DNA of 64,000 nt, from NCBI GenBank assembly GCA_017880775.1, contig JADGRQ010000015.1:22749-86748 (forward strand), written 5' to 3'. The number at the start of each line of letters is the position of its first letter. The stretch's first letter is position 1. The stretch comes from Burkholderiales bacterium. Its GTDB lineage: Bacteria > Pseudomonadota > Gammaproteobacteria > Burkholderiales > SG8-39. Below the pieces are notes generated by a model. That model saw only the letters and a list, made by a program, of their open reading frames with translations. It was not told where the DNA came from and searched no databases. The position numbers and the translations under genes are program-made. Below are positions 6,924 to 15,786 of this stretch, piece by piece.

Positions 6924-8645
6924 TTATTTCAGCAGTGTCTCACCCGGCCTCACGCGGCTGAACGCGACCGCCTTCATCGCGATCTCCAGCCCACCGCCGC
7001 CTGCGCGAACGCTGGTGTAGGCCGACTGCTCGAGCGGACCGGTCTCGGGGAAATCGCTCCGGAAATGCGCTCCGCGCGAGTCTTGCCGCGCCAGCGCTGC
7101 CGCGGCGATCGCCTGGCTGGTTTCGACCAGGCTCTTCAGGTTCATCCAGTCGTGCCACGAAAGATTGAACGCACGGTCGGCGTTCACGCCGAGCGCGTGC
7201 GCATCGAGCGCGGCATCGATGTCGCGCAACTCGCGCGCGGCTGTTTCGAGCTCGCCGCCCTCCCGGATGATCCCGACCTTGTCCCACATCAGTCCGTAGA
7301 GGCGCTCGCGCACTTCTTCCAGCGCACCATGCGAACCCGGTGTACCACGCAACGGCCGCTCGCACGCGGCGACGGCCGCCTCGATCACGTCACGATCCGC
7401 ATCGCGCAACTTTCCTCCGTCCGTCACCCACGCCGACATCGCATCGCCCGCCACACCGCCGAACACCGTGGAATTGGCAACGCCGTTGCCGCCGAGCCGG
7501 TTCGCGCCATGCACGCCGCCCGCGTCCTCGCCCGCCACGAACAGGCCCGGCAGCGTGGTGCTGCAATCGGGGTTGAACTCGACTCCGCCCATCATGTAGT
7601 GCGCGGTGGGCACCACTTCGACCAGGCCGCCGGCGAGATCGAAGCCGCAGTCGGCGCAGCGCTCGACCATACCCTTGAACTCCTTGCGCACGCGCTCCGG
7701 CCCGAGATGCGCCATCGCGATGTACAAGCCGCCGTTGGGGGTGACGCGCCCGGCGCGCATTTCGGACATCATCGAGCGCGAGACGACGTCGCGCGTCGCG
7801 CGCTCGAGTTTCGGGTCGTAGTTCTGCATGAAGCGTTGATTGACGCCATTCAGCAGGTAGCCGCCCGAGCCGCGCAGACCCTCTTCCAGCACCGTGCCGG
7901 TCATGCGCGTATGCGTCCCGGCGAGCAATCCGGTCGGGTGAAACTGCACCATCTCCATATCGCGCAGGGGCAGGCCCGCGCGCAGCGCCATCGCCAGCCC
8001 GTCGCAGCTCTTGTCGCCCGAGGGCGTGTGGTATTTGTACATCGTCGGCCCCCCGCCGGTGGCGAGCAGCACGGCCTTCGCGCGCACCAGCACGTACTCG
8101 CCGGTGCGCATGTCGATCATCAGCACGCCGGCGAGCGCGTCGCCCGCTTTCGTTTTCACCAACTCCACCGCGCGATGCTCTTCCAGGCGCCCGATGTCGC
8201 GCGCCCACACCTGTTCGGCGAGCCGGTTGATGATCTCGATGCCGGTCAGGTCGCCCTTGTGCACCGTGCGGTCGAAGGTCTGCCCGGCAAAGGCCTTCTG
8301 GTGGATGCTGCCGTCGGGATTGCGGTCGAAGAAGCAGCCGAGTTCGTTCTCGAGTTCATGGATGCGCTCGACCGCGAGCGTCACCAGCTTCCAGGCGAGG
8401 TCCTGGTCAGGCAGCCACTTGCCGCCCTCGATGGTGTCCATGAAATGGCGCTCAATCGAGTCGCCGGCCGCGAGCGCGACGTTGTAGCCGCCCTGCACCA
8501 TGCGCGTGCAGCCGCATTTGCCGAGCAGGCCCTTCACCGCGACGGTGATCGAGAGTTCCGGCGCCCCCTGGTGGGCGTGCAGCGCGGCGAACAGCCCGGC
8601 GCCGCCCGAGCCGAGGATCAGGATGTCGGTGGAAAGCTCGCGCAT
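6924..8645 (-). CDS. Fumarate reductase/succinate dehydrogenase-like flavoprotein subunit
   Basis: This is a 573-residue FAD enzyme of the SdhA/FrdA/NadB superfamily. The N-terminal dinucleotide fold is DILILGSGGAGLFAALHAH. The active-site signatures are MEMVQFHPTGL, EEGLRGSGGYLLN and the C-terminal HGANRLGGNGVANSTVFGG. The stretch that holds the covalent-FAD histidine in classical SdhA reads LGKCGCTRMVQGG here, with no His, so FAD is probably non-covalent. No SdhA homologue other than this one is in the window, and Fe-S and membrane subunits lie upstream in the same operon. I infer they assemble into one complex. It would oxidise a saturated dicarboxylate-like substrate to an enoate, or the reverse. 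Confidence 0.85.
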   Translation of the reverse strand: MRELSTDILILGSGGAGLFAALHAHQGAPELSITVAVKGLLGKCGCTRMVQGGYNVALAAGDSIERHFMDTIEGGKWLPDQDLAWKLVTLAVERIHELENELGCFFDRNPDGSIHQKAFAGQTFDRTVHKGDLTGIEIINRLAEQVWARDIGRLEEHRAVELVKTKAGDALAGVLMIDMRTGEYVLVRAKAVLLATGGGPTMYKYHTPSGDKSCDGLAMALRAGLPLRDMEMVQFHPTGLLAGTHTRMTGTVLEEGLRGSGGYLLNGVNQRFMQNYDPKLERATRDVVSRSMMSEMRAGRVTPNGGLYIAMAHLGPERVRKEFKGMVERCADCGFDLAGGLVEVVPTAHYMMGGVEFNPDCSTTLPGLFVAGEDAGGVHGANRLGGNGVANSTVFGGVAGDAMSAWVTDGGKLRDADRDVIEAAVAACERPLRGTPGSHGALEEVRERLYGLMWDKVGIIREGGELETAARELRDIDAALDAHALGVNADRAFNLSWHDWMNLKSLVETSQAIAAAALARQDSRGAHFRSDFPETGPLEQSAYTSVRAGGGGLEIAMKAVAFSRVRPGETLLK

Positions 8646-8649
8646 CCCG

Positions 8650-9438
8650 TCACTTGCCTGCCGGCACCACGGCGCGCATTCCGCCCAGATGCATACCCGA
8701 ATCGAGATCGATCAGCTCGCCCGTGATCGTGCGCGCGCCGATCAGCCACACCACCGCCTCTGCGACGTCCTCGGCGGAACAGGCGCGGCCAAGCGGCGTG
8801 GTCTGCTCGTAGCCGGCTTTCAGCTTCTCGTAGGCCTCCTGCCCGATGCCGTCGGTGAACCAGCGCGTCGTGATCATGCCGGGGCAGACCGCGTTCACGC
8901 GCACCTGCGGCGCAAGCGCGCGCGCAAAATGCAGGGTCATCGCATTCACGCCGCCTTTCGATGCGACGTAGGGAACCGACGATCCGATGCCCTGCGACCC
9001 CGCGATCGACGAGACATTGACGATCGCGCCGTCGCCGCTTGCCTTCAGATGCGGCGCGGCGGCGCGCAGCATCTGGAAGCTGCCGACAACGTTGACACCG
9101 AGGATGCGGGCGAAGGCGGCCGCATCGAGCGCGTCCCAGTTGGCTGAGCCAGCAAAGGTGGTGACGCCGGCGTTGTTGACCAGCGCATCGAGCCGGCCCC
9201 AGCGCTCGAGCGTCGATTGCACGATACGGCGGCACGCGGCGTCGTCCGAGACGTCGCCCTGGCAGAGCAGTGCTTCGGCGCCAGTTGCCCGGCAGTGCGC
9301 CTCCGATTCGCGCGCCTCGCGTTCGCTCTTCGCGTAGTTGATGGTCACGTTCCAGCCGCGCCCGGCGAGCATCAGCGCCACCGCGGCGCCGACGCCGGTT
9401 GCTGAGCCGGTGACGATTGCCGTCTTGCTTGGCTTCAT
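8650..9438 (-). CDS. Short-chain dehydrogenase/reductase (SDR)
   Basis: This is a 262-residue classical SDR with the cofactor motif VTGSATGVGAAVAL, NNAG in ALVNNAGVTTF, a catalytic Ser in NVSSIAGSQGIG, YVASKGG as the YxxxK pair, and the usual VNAVCPGMITT. It would interconvert an alcohol and a ketone with NAD(P)H in the cytoplasm. The start follows the ATG of MKPSKTAIV rather than the longer ORF-track start. It lies four bases before the flavoprotein gene and 13 after the TRAP permease gene, so it belongs to the operon. In the proposed sulfonate pathway it could interconvert sulfolactate and sulfopyruvate, but nothing in the sequence proves this. Confidence 0.88.
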   Translation of the reverse strand: MKPSKTAIVTGSATGVGAAVALMLAGRGWNVTINYAKSEREARESEAHCRATGAEALLCQGDVSDDAACRRIVQSTLERWGRLDALVNNAGVTTFAGSANWDALDAAAFARILGVNVVGSFQMLRAAAPHLKASGDGAIVNVSSIAGSQGIGSSVPYVASKGGVNAMTLHFARALAPQVRVNAVCPGMITTRWFTDGIGQEAYEKLKAGYEQTTPLGRACSAEDVAEAVVWLIGARTITGELIDLDSGMHLGGMRAVVPAGK

Positions 9439-9451
9439 GATCGACTCCCCT

Positions 9452-11554
9452 TCACGCGCTCTGTGGCGCGGCACGGCCGCGCAGCGACTGCGATACGACA
9501 ACGACCGCGAGCAGACCGAGCCCGATCCAGTCGAACAGTGCCTTCGGATAGACCAGCATCAGGCCCGCGATGATCAGCAACCAGCGCTCGATCCAATTGG
9601 TCCGCCGGAACAGCCAGTTCTGCATGCCCGCGGCGAGCGCGGCGATGCCGATTGCGGCGGTGACCGTGACCAGCGCGATCGATCCCCAGTCGGCGCCACC
9701 GAGCGTCTTGATCGAACCGGTGAGCAGCAGGCCCGTTCCTGAAGGATCAAGCACGAACATGAACGGCACCAGGAAGGCGGGCATGGTGTACTTCCAGGAT
9801 TGCATCGTCGTCCTGTACGGATCGCCTCCGGTGATGGCCGCGGCCGCGAACGGCGACAGCGCCGTCGGCGGCGACACCTCCGAGAGCACCGCGTAATAGA
9901 AGATGAACATATGCGCGGCGAAATCAGGCACGCCGAGCTGGATCAGCGCCGGCGCTGCGATTACCGCGCAGATGATATACGAGGCAGTGACGGGCACCGC
10001 GAGCCCGACGATCCAGACGATCGCGCAGGTGAAGAACGCGGTGAGCAGCAGCTTCATGTCGTGCAGCAGCGCCGCAGTCTGCTCGACGCCGAACAGGGCC
10101 ACGCCGCCCGCGAGCAGGCGGGCGCCGGAATCGGCGTAGGACAGCACGATCGAACTGAATTTCAGTCCCAGCCCGGTCAGGGTCACCACTCCTACGATGA
10201 CGCCGGCAGCGGCGCAGGTGGCGGCGACGCTGATCACGCCGATGGAACCGTTCTCCAGTGCCTTTACCAGCCCGGAGTTCCACAGCCCCTTCACGACCGG
10301 GATCTTCCCGCGGAACCAGTCGTAGGGAATCAGCGCGCAATCGCGGTTGAGGAACGAAACCACAAACGAGACTACGGTGGCCCAGAACACCGACAGAACC
10401 GGCGAGTAGCCGAGCAGCATGAAGAAGATGATCGCCACCAGCGACAGGAAGTGAAAGCCGAGGCGTTTGCTGAGCTGCCAGGCGGTGGCATGCCGTTCGA
10501 TCGGCACGTTGTGCATGCCGAACTTGCGCGCATCGATCTCGACCATCAGGAATATTCCCAGGTAGTACAGCAGCGTCGGGATGGTTGCCATCAGGATCAC
10601 GTCGAGATACGAGATCTTGAGGAACTCCGCAATCAGGAATGCCGCCGCGCCGAGCACCGGTGGCGAGAGGATCGCACCCAGCCCGCCCGCGGCAAGCAGC
10701 CCGCCCGCGGCATCCTTGCCGTAGCCGGCTTTCGCCAGCATCGGGTAGGCGACCGATCCGATCGTCACCGTGGTGGCCACGCCGGAACCGGACGGCCCGC
10801 CGAGCAGGAATGACGCCAGCACCACCGTGCGCCCGGCGCCCGAGGGCTTGCCGCCCATCGCCGCGAACGAAAAGTCGAGAAAGAATTTGCCGGCGCCGGA
10901 GAACTGCAGGAACGCGCCGTAGATCGTGAACAGGATGATGAGCGACGAGGAAACATCCACCGCCACGCCGAAAATTCCTTCCAGCGTCATGTACATGTGC
11001 CCGACCAGGCGCGCGATGTCGTAGGACTTGTGCGTCCACGGCGGAGGCAGCAGCTCCCCGCCGATCGCATACAGCAGGAACGCGACGCAGACCGCGGGCA
11101 TGATCCAGCCCGAGGTGCGGCGCGCCACTTCCAGCACCAGCACGATGAAGGTGGCGCCGAAGACGATGTCCCAGTTGTCGGGCGTGATGTTGCGGTCGGT
11201 GAACTCGTCGCCGCCGACCAGCATGTACACGACCGCGGCGACGCCGGCGAGCGCGAGCACAACGTCCCACCACGTAATCCTGGCGCGGTAGCGCGGCAAC
11301 GCGGGAAACAGCAGAAACCCGAGGAACAGCACGAACCCGACGTGGATCGGGCGCAGCGCCTGTGTCGGCACGATGCTGTAGGCCGCGTAGAGGTGGAACA
11401 CCGACATCACCAGCGCCACCAACGTGATGAACACGCCGACCGCGCCGCTCGGCTTGCGCGACGCGCCCTCTTCGGCTTCGATGAACTCCTCGGCCTTCTT
11501 CAGCGATTCCTCGCTGACGACGACCTCGTCCGCCGGTTTCTTCTCGTCCGCCAT
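9452..11554 (-). CDS. TRAP transporter fused permease (4TM/12TM)
   Basis: This is a 700-residue polytopic membrane protein that matches the fused small-plus-large permease of TAXI-type TRAP transporters. After a charged N-terminal tail rich in Glu and Lys come about 16-18 hydrophobic segments. They include the conserved GGPSGSGVATTVTIGSVAYPM and AAGGLGAILSPPVLGAAAFLIAEF regions, and SEVSPPTALSPFAAAAITGG. It would import an organic acid using the sodium gradient, together with the TAXI receptor encoded just upstream with 16 bases between. It sits centrally in the catabolic operon, so its substrate is probably the operon's growth substrate. Confidence 0.92.
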   Translation of the reverse strand: MADEKKPADEVVVSEESLKKAEEFIEAEEGASRKPSGAVGVFITLVALVMSVFHLYAAYSIVPTQALRPIHVGFVLFLGFLLFPALPRYRARITWWDVVLALAGVAAVVYMLVGGDEFTDRNITPDNWDIVFGATFIVLVLEVARRTSGWIMPAVCVAFLLYAIGGELLPPPWTHKSYDIARLVGHMYMTLEGIFGVAVDVSSSLIILFTIYGAFLQFSGAGKFFLDFSFAAMGGKPSGAGRTVVLASFLLGGPSGSGVATTVTIGSVAYPMLAKAGYGKDAAGGLLAAGGLGAILSPPVLGAAAFLIAEFLKISYLDVILMATIPTLLYYLGIFLMVEIDARKFGMHNVPIERHATAWQLSKRLGFHFLSLVAIIFFMLLGYSPVLSVFWATVVSFVVSFLNRDCALIPYDWFRGKIPVVKGLWNSGLVKALENGSIGVISVAATCAAAGVIVGVVTLTGLGLKFSSIVLSYADSGARLLAGGVALFGVEQTAALLHDMKLLLTAFFTCAIVWIVGLAVPVTASYIICAVIAAPALIQLGVPDFAAHMFIFYYAVLSEVSPPTALSPFAAAAITGGDPYRTTMQSWKYTMPAFLVPFMFVLDPSGTGLLLTGSIKTLGGADWGSIALVTVTAAIGIAALAAGMQNWLFRRTNWIERWLLIIAGLMLVYPKALFDWIGLGLLAVVVVSQSLRGRAAPQSA

Positions 11555-11570
11555 GCCCCGGCCCGCGGCC

Positions 11571-12536
11571 CTATTTCAGCTTGATGCCCTTCTCCGCGAA
11601 ATACTTGATCGCGCCGGGATGGAACGGGATCACCGCCGCGTCGTTGCTCTGGTACTTCAGATCGAAGTTCTCGGCTTCCTTGTGCACCGTAACCAGCTCG
11701 GCCTTCTTGTCGAAAATGGTCTTGACGATGTCGTAGGCAGCCTTGTCGCTCATGCTGGCATTCGTCACCAAGGTGTTCCACACGGTGGCGTTCTTGTTGT
11801 CGGCGTCCATGCCGGAGTAGGTGGACTTCGGAATCACATCCTCGATGTAGAGATTCCCGTACTTCTTGTTCATTCCCTTCACTGCTTCCGCGTGATCGAT
11901 CATCTTGATCTTCACGCCCGGCGTGGCGGCGAGGTCGGTGATGGATGCGGTGGGCAGCCCACCGACCCAGAAGAAGGCATCGATCTTGCGGTCCTTGATC
12001 GCGTTCACCGATTCGGCTACACCGAGGCGCTCGCGCTTCATGTCCTTGTCCTTGTCGAGGCCGGAGGCCTCGATCACGCGAAACGCCATCACTTCCGTAG
12101 CGCTCCCCGGCGAACCGGTCGAGACGCGCTTGCCCTTCAGGTCGGCCATCTTGCTGATCCCGGCACCCTCGATCGAAACCACGTGCATGCGGTTCGGATA
12201 TAGGACCATCAGCGTGCGCACCGGCACCTTGCCGCTCTTGAATTTGTCCACGCCGTTGTAGGCGTCGAGTCCGGCATCGACCATCGAAAAAGCAATATAG
12301 GGCTTGCCGCTCGCGATCAGCTGCAGGTTCGCAACCGAGCCGCCAGTGACTTCCGCCGTGGCCTGCATGCCGGGCACATACTTGGAGAGCACTGCGGCCA
12401 CGCCGCCGCCGAGCGGATAGTAGACGCCGCCCGTCCCACCCGTCGCGATCGACAGATTGATCTTCTCCTGACCGCCGGCAACGCCCGCAATGGCGACGCC
12501 GGCAGCAACGGCTGCGAATCGAATCAAGCTTTGCAT
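11571..12536 (-). CDS. TAXI-family TRAP transporter solute receptor
   Basis: This 321-residue protein has a signal peptide (MQSLIRFAAVAAGVAIAGVA). It then has the TAXI-family signature LSIATGGTGGVYYPLGGGVA and ATAEVTGGSVANLQLIASGK. Later family features include KGKRVSTGSPGSATEVMAF and DAFFWVGGLPTASITDL. It is the periplasmic binding protein of the adjacent fused TRAP permease. A strong AGGAGG precedes the ATG, which suggests high expression, as expected for a receptor. Known TAXI ligands include glutamate, 2-oxoglutarate and other carboxylates. The ligand here is unknown, and a sulfonated carboxylate would be chemically plausible. Confidence 0.92.
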   Translation of the reverse strand: MQSLIRFAAVAAGVAIAGVAGGQEKINLSIATGGTGGVYYPLGGGVAAVLSKYVPGMQATAEVTGGSVANLQLIASGKPYIAFSMVDAGLDAYNGVDKFKSGKVPVRTLMVLYPNRMHVVSIEGAGISKMADLKGKRVSTGSPGSATEVMAFRVIEASGLDKDKDMKRERLGVAESVNAIKDRKIDAFFWVGGLPTASITDLAATPGVKIKMIDHAEAVKGMNKKYGNLYIEDVIPKSTYSGMDADNKNATVWNTLVTNASMSDKAAYDIVKTIFDKKAELVTVHKEAENFDLKYQSNDAAVIPFHPGAIKYFAEKGIKLK

Positions 12537-12611
12537 TGAAACCTCCTGGATTGGTGGGCGCTCTGGGATCGGCGCCTCGATGAACCGCTGGAGCGCGATG
12601 TTACTTGATTT

Positions 12612-13220
12612 TTACTTCACCCCGAGCCGCGCAAGCACTTCCGCTCGCCGCGCCTGGGCGCTGCGTTTCACCTCGGTATAGAGGCTGCCGCCGTGGCTGT
12701 CCATCGCGACCAGCAGCGGCCCGAAACCCTTCACGCGGAACTTCCACAGCGACTCCGGATTGAGGTCGTCGAGATCGACGTCCTCGATCGCTTCGACCCA
12801 GGTGGTCTCGAGCGCCGCGGTGCCGCCGATGATCGCCAGATAGACACCGCCCAGATCGGTGAACGCGGCAGCTGAAGCCTCGCGCAGACCGCCCTTGCCG
12901 ATGATGATGCGCACCCCGCACTGCAGCATCAGCGGCCGCGTGAAGCGCTCCATGCGGTCGCTGGTGGTGGTGCCGACGCAGACCGGAGCGTAGCCGGAAG
13001 GATGCTCGTCGCTTGCGTCCACCCGCTTGACGTTCGGCGCGGTGTGGATCACCGCGTGGCCGCGCAGGTCGAAGCGCGTCTTGCGGCCGCGGTCGAACAT
13101 GTGAATCTGCGTCGCGTCGCGGATGCCGTACAGCGTGCCGTTCAGGGTGACGGTGTCGTTCACGCGCAGCGCGCGCACCTGGTGCTCGCTGACCGGTGCG
13201 GTGAAATCGTGGTGCGCCAT
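12612..13220 (-). CDS. Class I fumarase / L-tartrate dehydratase-type beta subunit
   Basis: This is a 202-residue protein matching the C-terminal (beta) domain of two-subunit Fe-S hydro-lyases. It has DTVTLNGTLYGIRDATQIHM, then VGTTTSDRMERFTRPLM, GVRIIIGKGGLREASAAAF, AIIGGTAALETTWVEAIEDV and a terminal LLVAMDSHGGSLYTEV. With the alpha subunit seven bases upstream it would add water to an enoate such as fumarate, or dehydrate tartrate. Heterodimeric enzymes of this type include fumarase, mesaconase and tartrate dehydratase. Sequence alone does not separate them. Confidence 0.9.
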   Translation of the reverse strand: MAHHDFTAPVSEHQVRALRVNDTVTLNGTLYGIRDATQIHMFDRGRKTRFDLRGHAVIHTAPNVKRVDASDEHPSGYAPVCVGTTTSDRMERFTRPLMLQCGVRIIIGKGGLREASAAAFTDLGGVYLAIIGGTAALETTWVEAIEDVDLDDLNPESLWKFRVKGFGPLLVAMDSHGGSLYTEVKRSAQARRAEVLARLGVK

Positions 13221-13227
13221 CGTGTGC

Positions 13228-14103
13228 TTAAAAACCGTACTCGATCCCGCCTGCGCGAAACGTCGCGCGCGCGCGCCGCGCCGAATGGCATTGCATGTTG
13301 ACCGCCACCGGGTTCATCGTGATATGGGTCGCCGCGGTTTCCACGTGCACCGCGAATGCGGTCGAATCCCCGCCCAGCCCCTGCGGGCCGACGCCCAGGC
13401 CGTTCACCGCGGCGCTCAATTCCGCTTCGAGCTTCGCGCCCTCGGGATCGGCGCACTGCGAGCCGAGCGCTCGCGTCGCCGCGACCTTGGCCAGATGCAC
13501 GCACAGGTCGGCGGTGCCGCCCACGCCCACGCCGACGATGGTCGGCGGGCAGGTCTTGCCGCCCGCCTCGAGCACGCAATCGACGACGAAGGTCTTGATC
13601 GCGTCCACGCCCTCGGCCGGGATCGCCATCTTCAGCCAGGAGTTGTTTTCCGAACCCGAGCCCTTCGGCACCATCTCGATCTCGAGCGTCTCGGGCGTAT
13701 CGGTGAAATCGATATGGATCACCGGCACGTGCCGTCCGCTCGAATCGTGCTCGTTCACGCGCGTGGTCGGATGCACGATCGACGACCGGAACGAATACTC
13801 GCGCGTCGCGCGCTGGCAGCCGCGCCGTATCGCTTCCTTCATCTCCACGCCGTTCATTTCCACGCCACGGCCGATCCACACGTTGTAGATCGGGATGCCG
13901 GTGTCCTGGCACAGCAGGTTGTCGGTGTGCTCGGCCACACTGATGTTGGTGATCATCGTGCCGAGCACGCGCTTCGCGGTCGCATCGGTCTCGCGCGCAT
14001 TGAGCGCCGCCATCCCGGTCTTGATGTCCGGCGGCAGCAGCTTGAGGGCGCGGATGTAGAGTTCCTTGGCCGCTTCCTCGACCTCGCGCGGATCGATGCG
14101 CAT
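13228..14103 (-). CDS. Class I fumarase / L-tartrate dehydratase-type alpha subunit
   Basis: This is a 291-residue Fe-S hydro-lyase alpha subunit. Conserved features are CQDTGIPIYNVWIGRGVEMN (first cluster Cys), a Cys in GGKTCPPTIVGVGVGGTADL, GLGVGPQGLGGDSTAFAVHV and VAVNMQCHSARRARA with the last Cys. Together these supply the three ligands of the [4Fe-4S] cluster. It pairs with the beta subunit encoded immediately downstream. The gene starts four bases after the Bug receptor stop codon, well inside the operon. The substrate could be fumarate or a fumarate analogue. The Arg-rich C-terminus is ordinary for the family. Confidence 0.92.
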   Translation of the reverse strand: MRIDPREVEEAAKELYIRALKLLPPDIKTGMAALNARETDATAKRVLGTMITNISVAEHTDNLLCQDTGIPIYNVWIGRGVEMNGVEMKEAIRRGCQRATREYSFRSSIVHPTTRVNEHDSSGRHVPVIHIDFTDTPETLEIEMVPKGSGSENNSWLKMAIPAEGVDAIKTFVVDCVLEAGGKTCPPTIVGVGVGGTADLCVHLAKVAATRALGSQCADPEGAKLEAELSAAVNGLGVGPQGLGGDSTAFAVHVETAATHITMNPVAVNMQCHSARRARATFRAGGIEYGF

Positions 14104-14107
14104 CGAA

Positions 14108-15070
14108 TTACCTGACCGAGATCTTCCGCTCGCGCACGACGCGCGCCCAGAGCTGCGTCTCTTCCTTCATCGCCTTGCCGAAAGCCTCGGGCGAGTTGCC
14201 GACCGGTGCCAGGCCCTGCACGTAGAAGCGCGCCTTGAACTCGGTGCTCTCGAGCGCTTTCTTCGTATCCAGGTAGACCTTCTGGATGATGTTTTTCGGC
14301 GTGCCGGCCGGCGCGACGATGCCGAACCACCCCGAGTTCTCGAATCCGGGCAGCGTCTGCGCGACGGGCGGCACGCCCGGCAGCTGTGGCGCCTCGGTCT
14401 TGCTGGTGACACCGAGCGCGCGCAGCCGCCCGCCGGTGATATGGCTGATTGCGGCGGCGAGATTGGTCACTGCGAACGTGGTCTCCCCGCCGATCAACCC
14501 GACCAGCGCGGGACCTTCGCCTTTGTAGGGAATCGCAAGCGCGTCGATCTTCGCGGAATTGACGAAGTTTTCCGCCGCGAGATGCGTCTGCGACCCAATT
14601 CCCGCATGCCCAAAGGTTAATTTTCCGGGCTGGTCCTTCGCCGCCTCGACCAGTTCTTTCACCGACTTGTAGGGGGAGTTGGCCGGCACGACAACGACCT
14701 GGGGGCCGCTGACCACGTTGGTCACCGGTACGAAGTCCTTTTCCGGGTCATAGTTCATTTTCGCGTAGATGTGCTGGTTCGCCGTCATCACCGATCCGGA
14801 CGGAAAGAACAGCGTGTAGCCGTCGGGCGAGGCGCGCGCGGCTTCCGCCGCGCCGACGCCGCCGCCCGCGCCGCCGCGATTCTCGATCACCACCGATTGC
14901 CCCCACATTTCGGAGAGCTTCTGCCCGATCATGCGCGCGGAAATGTCGGTCGCGCCGCCCGGCGGGAACGGAACGATGAATTTCACCGGTTTCGACGGCC
15001 AGCCCTGCGCGCCTGCGGCAGCCGCCCACGCGAACGCGATGATCGCGACGATCGACTTGAACGACCTCAT
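14108..15070 (-). CDS. Bug/TctC-family periplasmic solute receptor
   Basis: This is a 320-residue receptor with signal peptide (MRSFKSIVAIIAFAWAAAAG). It has the core WPSKPVKFIVPFPPGGATDIS, ENRGGAGGGVGAAEAARASPDGYTL and ALAIPYKGEGPALVGLIGGE. It lacks adjacent tctA/tctB genes but lies inside the operon between the membrane subunits of the dehydrogenase-like complex and the fumarase genes. In other bacteria a Bug-type receptor and TctAB-type permease (slc genes) serve 3-sulfolactate uptake, so a receptor beside SuyAB-like genes is suggestive. Here a permease would have to be encoded elsewhere. A GTG one codon upstream is an alternative start. Confidence 0.88.
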   Translation of the reverse strand: MRSFKSIVAIIAFAWAAAAGAQGWPSKPVKFIVPFPPGGATDISARMIGQKLSEMWGQSVVIENRGGAGGGVGAAEAARASPDGYTLFFPSGSVMTANQHIYAKMNYDPEKDFVPVTNVVSGPQVVVVPANSPYKSVKELVEAAKDQPGKLTFGHAGIGSQTHLAAENFVNSAKIDALAIPYKGEGPALVGLIGGETTFAVTNLAAAISHITGGRLRALGVTSKTEAPQLPGVPPVAQTLPGFENSGWFGIVAPAGTPKNIIQKVYLDTKKALESTEFKARFYVQGLAPVGNSPEAFGKAMKEETQLWARVVRERKISVR

Positions 15071-15106
15071 CACCGCCTCCTTGTAGTTATGGGTCGCATT
15101 CTATCC

Positions 15107-15439
15107 TCACAACGCGAGGGCAAACGCGAGTCCTGCGGCAAGCGCAAACGCAGCGGCGACGGCAGCGAGGGTCTTGTGCCAGTCCCGCCAGGGCAGGAAT
15201 TCGAGCGCCAGCACGCGCAGGCCCCCGGCGAGGTGCGCGGCGAGCAACACCACCAGTCCCCACATGCCGATATGAAATAGCGGCTGATCGGTCCAGCGCA
15301 GGAACGCTTCGAGCTTCGCCGCAGCTTCCAGCGCCTGGCCAAGCGCCCAGAAATGCAGCGGCAGGAACAGCGCGAGCGCAATGCCCGAAATCCGATGCAC
15401 GAGGAACGCCCACCATCCCGGATGGTTGCGCCCGCGCAT
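15107..15439 (-). CDS. Succinate dehydrogenase-like membrane anchor subunit (second)
   Basis: This 110-residue membrane protein has three hydrophobic helices. HRISGIALALFLPLHFWALG contains the HRxSG motif of SdhC/FrdC anchors. HIGMWGLVVLLAAHLAGGLR contains a His spaced as a heme-b ligand. A final Ala/Leu-rich helix closes the protein. It would anchor the Fe-S and flavoprotein subunits to the inner membrane and pass electrons to or from quinone. The ATG overlaps the stop of the preceding anchor gene by one base (TGATG). The first half of the longer ORF-track frame is shadow of the neighbour. Confidence 0.8.
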   Translation of the reverse strand: MRGRNHPGWWAFLVHRISGIALALFLPLHFWALGQALEAAAKLEAFLRWTDQPLFHIGMWGLVVLLAAHLAGGLRVLALEFLPWRDWHKTLAAVAAAFALAAGLAFALAL

Positions 15440-15786
15440 CAGGTCAACGCGCCCGTCACCGCCAGCACCGCGCGCATGCCGGCCCACGCGAGGAGCGCAG
15501 CGAACAGCCACATCGCGGCATCGCAGCCGCGGCCGCGCCAGGCAGCCCATTCACGCAGGACGGTGCGCAAGCCGATCGGCGCATGCACCGCGCAGGCGAG
15601 CACGAACAGCGAATAAAACGCGAGCCAACCAGGGTTGCCCCTCGTACGACCGAGAATCTCGGCCGCGGAGATTCCGCCGCGCATCGCGTAGATTATGGTC
15701 GCGAGGTGCACCACTACGCACAGCGCAAGCACCACCGCGCTCGCGCGCTGCGCGACCCACAGCAACGTCTGCGAGCGTGGGCTCAT
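15439..15786 (-). CDS. Succinate dehydrogenase-like membrane anchor subunit (first)
   Basis: This is a 115-residue membrane protein with three hydrophobic segments (VAQRASAVVLALCVVVHLAT, LAFYSLFVLACAVHAPIGLR, AAMWLFAALLAWAGMRAVLA). The QRxS...H and HAPIGLR patterns match SdhC/SdhD anchors with possible heme ligands. Its ATG overlaps the Fe-S subunit stop as ATGA, so the three genes are translationally coupled and almost surely form one complex. It is short for the family but complete. Which of the two anchors corresponds to SdhC or SdhD cannot be decided here. Confidence 0.78.
   Translation of the reverse strand: MSPRSQTLLWVAQRASAVVLALCVVVHLATIIYAMRGGISAAEILGRTRGNPGWLAFYSLFVLACAVHAPIGLRTVLREWAAWRGRGCDAAMWLFAALLAWAGMRAVLAVTGALT

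Noticed and set aside
6675-8726. 683-residue plus-strand ORF
   Set aside because: It is antisense to the flavoprotein gene, with Arg/His/Ala-rich composition and no motif. Long open shadow frames are expected at this GC content.
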